15,672 nt of DNA. Origin: an uncultured Eubacteriaceae bacterium (GTDB lineage: Bacteria > Bacillota > Clostridia > Eubacteriales > Eubacteriaceae). The translations under genes were made by a program, and so were the position numbers. Where the stretch lies: NCBI GenBank assembly GCA_947625175.1, contig CANQNI010000015.1, positions 1 through 15,672 of the forward strand. The letters run 5' to 3'. The notes under the pieces were generated by a model. That model had not been told where the DNA came from and did not search any database. It saw only the letters and a program-made list of their open reading frames with translations. Each line of letters opens with the position of its first letter. The stretch's first letter is position 1. Shown here in pieces: positions 14,252 to 15,672 of the stretch.

Positions 14252-15565
14252 TTAATTTGGAATAATATCAATATTATTCAGCGGCTTTTTATTCCTTTTA
14301 AAACTTCTTTTTAATGAAACTATCTTATTCTTATCTGAATTCTGAATTTTAATTCCCCAAATGCTTCCAGTACGAAGTTTTGATTTTATTTTAGCTACTG
14401 AACTTTTATGTTTTGTAGCTAATGTTTTTAAACAACTCTTTTCCATGGGATAAAAGATCATATTCATCTGACTGCTAACATTGTTAGCTAAGCGGTAATA
14501 ATCATAGACTGCGTTTAACTTTCTTTTATAATATAAAAGAATCTGAAGATCACTTTGATTGACCAACTCTGGTTTTACTAAAGGCTTCCATGGATTTTCA
14601 TTAAAATTTTTAATTATTTTTTCTTTCTTTAAGAACTCATTCTTAAAACAGGAAGGCATTTTAAGCTTTACCTTTGACTGATCTAAGTAATTTTTAGTTC
14701 TAGAAATTAAAATGTTATATCCAATAAAATTAATGGTTTTATCAGATTCTTTTATTTTAACCTCAATCGATTCAGGTTTTATTTTTAATTCTTCAGATAA
14801 GAATTTAATTATAGAGTTCCTAATTTTACGGGAAAAGTTAAAATCTTTATTAATTCCAATTAGAAAACTTCCTGCATAACGAACATAATTTAGTTTATTT
14901 TCTGATTCTTCAAGCTTATTTATAAACTGATCTAGTTCATTTAAATAAATATTTAATAGAATCTGATTTAAAGGACAACCAATTGGTTGTCCTGAGAAAG
15001 TTCTATTAATATGCCACTGCTTAAAATAACCGGCTTTTAGAAACTTCCATATTAACCGGATAAAGCGTTCATCTTTTATTCTTTTTCTTAGAATTTGAAT
15101 TAAAATATGATTATTAAAACTCTTAAAGTCATTTATGGTAAATGAAATTAAATAGGTGGAATTAAAAAAATTAGAATTAATTTCTCTTAGAGCTGTATGA
15201 CAACTTTTATTGCTTCGATATCCGTGAGAGGAGTTATTAAAAGTTGGTTCATAAATAGCATCTAAAATTAATTTTAGAACTTCCTCAATTAATTGGTCTT
15301 TTAAATTAAAACCAGGATTAATTAAACTATTTTGATTAATACTTATTTTTTTTGGCTTATAACTTTCATCTCTTAATGACTGGATAAGTTGTTCTATAGT
15401 TTTTTTTACTTCTTCAGGAATATTTTTTTCTTTTTTATTTAATTTAGAATAAGCTGAATAATATAAATTTTTATTATAAAGTAACCGGTATAATCTGGTA
15501 AAAATAAAATCTTCTTTTTGTGTATCAAATGTAAGGTTTTTTAATACTGTTTTAGAATCTTGCAT
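14252..15565 (-). CDS. Group II intron maturase with inactive reverse-transcriptase domain (YAGS in place of YADD)
   Basis: A 437-residue chloroplast-like intron-encoded protein, better preserved than its neighbour. Recognisable parts: RLYRLLYNKNLY (24-35), SLRDESYKPK (63-72), SSHGYRSNKSCHTALREI (112-129), KFLKAGYFKQW (174-184), LLNIYLNELDQFI (203-215), YVRYAGSFLIGI (227-238) where active enzymes have YVRYADDFLIGI, and INFIGYNI (278-285). Both catalytic Asp residues of YADD are replaced (Gly232, Ser233). The PQG box reads PIG, the RPLGIP box reads INPGFN (82-87), and FFDNID reads FNNHIL. Asp146 in INDFK keeps the first catalytic Asp. Domain X is intact: YDYYRLANNVSS (355-366) and SCLKTLATKHKSS (377-389). 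There is no HNH endonuclease domain. AAAGGAG sits about 11 bases before ATG. It is probably a splicing-only maturase. Confidence 0.9.
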   Translation of the reverse strand: MQDSKTVLKNLTFDTQKEDFIFTRLYRLLYNKNLYYSAYSKLNKKEKNIPEEVKKTIEQLIQSLRDESYKPKKISINQNSLINPGFNLKDQLIEEVLKLILDAIYEPTFNNSSHGYRSNKSCHTALREINSNFFNSTYLISFTINDFKSFNNHILIQILRKRIKDERFIRLIWKFLKAGYFKQWHINRTFSGQPIGCPLNQILLNIYLNELDQFINKLEESENKLNYVRYAGSFLIGINKDFNFSRKIRNSIIKFLSEELKIKPESIEVKIKESDKTINFIGYNILISRTKNYLDQSKVKLKMPSCFKNEFLKKEKIIKNFNENPWKPLVKPELVNQSDLQILLYYKRKLNAVYDYYRLANNVSSQMNMIFYPMEKSCLKTLATKHKSSVAKIKSKLRTGSIWGIKIQNSDKNKIVSLKRSFKRNKKPLNNIDIIPN

Positions 15566-15604
15566 AGAGCCTGTTGCTCCTTTCTAAGCTAGTATTAACA
15601 TGTA

Positions 15605-15672
15605 AACTATCGTCCTTTGCCGCGTACAGGGCTTTCCCCTGCTCAGACTACTACGACGATTCCGTTACCATA
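15605..15672 (-). repeat. Intron 5' structural segment shared with 13658-13725
   Basis: The counterpart of 13658-13725, in the second intron, cut by the window edge. Here the hairpin is CAGGG-GAAAG-CCCTG: the stem bases differ from the other copy but pairing is kept. This shows common descent of the two introns and constraint on RNA shape. Confidence 0.85.

Larger units (their letters stand above)
14128..15672 (-). mobile_element. Second group II intron in pcrA motif II (5' end outside window)
   Basis: A related group II intron on the minus strand. Its 3' end is CTATCCTAC at 14128, the same nine bases as in the neighbouring intron, followed by the AATATCAG start of the middle exon. Domain V is at 14182-14215 and a longer domain VI at 14129-14181. 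It encodes a maturase at 14252-15565. The right edge of the window (15605-15672) still lies in the intron's 5' structural part, matching the same region of the other intron. By analogy with that intron the 5' splice site should be about 270 bases past the edge. It interrupts the DEYQD motif II codons. Confidence 0.9.

Noticed and set aside
12463..15565. The two RT-like proteins as a retron, diversity-generating or Abi-type defence RT
   Set aside because: Each is followed by maturase domain X and a 34-nt domain V with an AGC triad, and both lie between in-frame pcrA exons; no template/variable repeat or msr/msd structure is seen.

Overview
The window is AT-rich bacterial DNA with dense, mostly overlapping minus-strand operons. 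Several features point to a low-GC member of the Bacillota: pcrA-ligA followed by gatCAB, rph-rdgB-yfcE in the same order as Bacillus subtilis rph-ysnA-ysnB, a RecD2-type helicase, Shine-Dalgarno sites of the AGGAGG type, and tRNA genes with encoded CCA. I would not name a genus. The use of GatCAB means the organism probably makes Gln-tRNA and/or Asn-tRNA by transamidation.

Layout from left to right. Positions 2-1096 (+) hold the 3' half of recD2. Positions 1118-1293 (-) hold a two-gene tRNA operon, Gly(UCC) then Arg(UCU), behind a consensus promoter at 1323-1350. Positions 1457-1915 (+) encode a small membrane protein of unknown function, followed by a terminator. Everything further right is read from the minus strand. 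Read in the direction of transcription (right to left) it is: pcrA, interrupted by two group II introns, then ligA, gatC, gatA, gatB and a strong UUCG-loop terminator; then an RNase PH/RdgB fusion gene, a YfcE phosphodiesterase, a two-TM-pore potassium channel and a SLAC1/TehA-type (TDT) anion channel or transporter.

The most interesting part is 10990-15672. The essential-type helicase gene pcrA is split into at least three exons. The middle exon is only 98 nt (14030-14127) and encodes 32 codons, from the YQD end of helicase motif II to the DDDQSI start of motif III. The intron on its 3' side (12388-14029) is complete. It starts with GTGCG, ends with a 34-nt domain V, a domain VI carrying a candidate bulged A, and AC. 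Joining the exons restores DDDQSI-YGWRGAD exactly. The intron on its 5' side (14128 to beyond the window) sits inside the motif II DEYQD codons. Each intron encodes a reverse-transcriptase/maturase protein whose catalytic YADD box is gone (YRGA in one, YAGS in the other), while maturase domain X is well kept. This looks like a bacterial parallel to chloroplast MatK: introns that can no longer copy themselves by their own RT but must still be spliced, because the host gene carries conserved helicase motifs on both sides. Exon 1 of pcrA, with the Walker A motif, must lie beyond the right edge.
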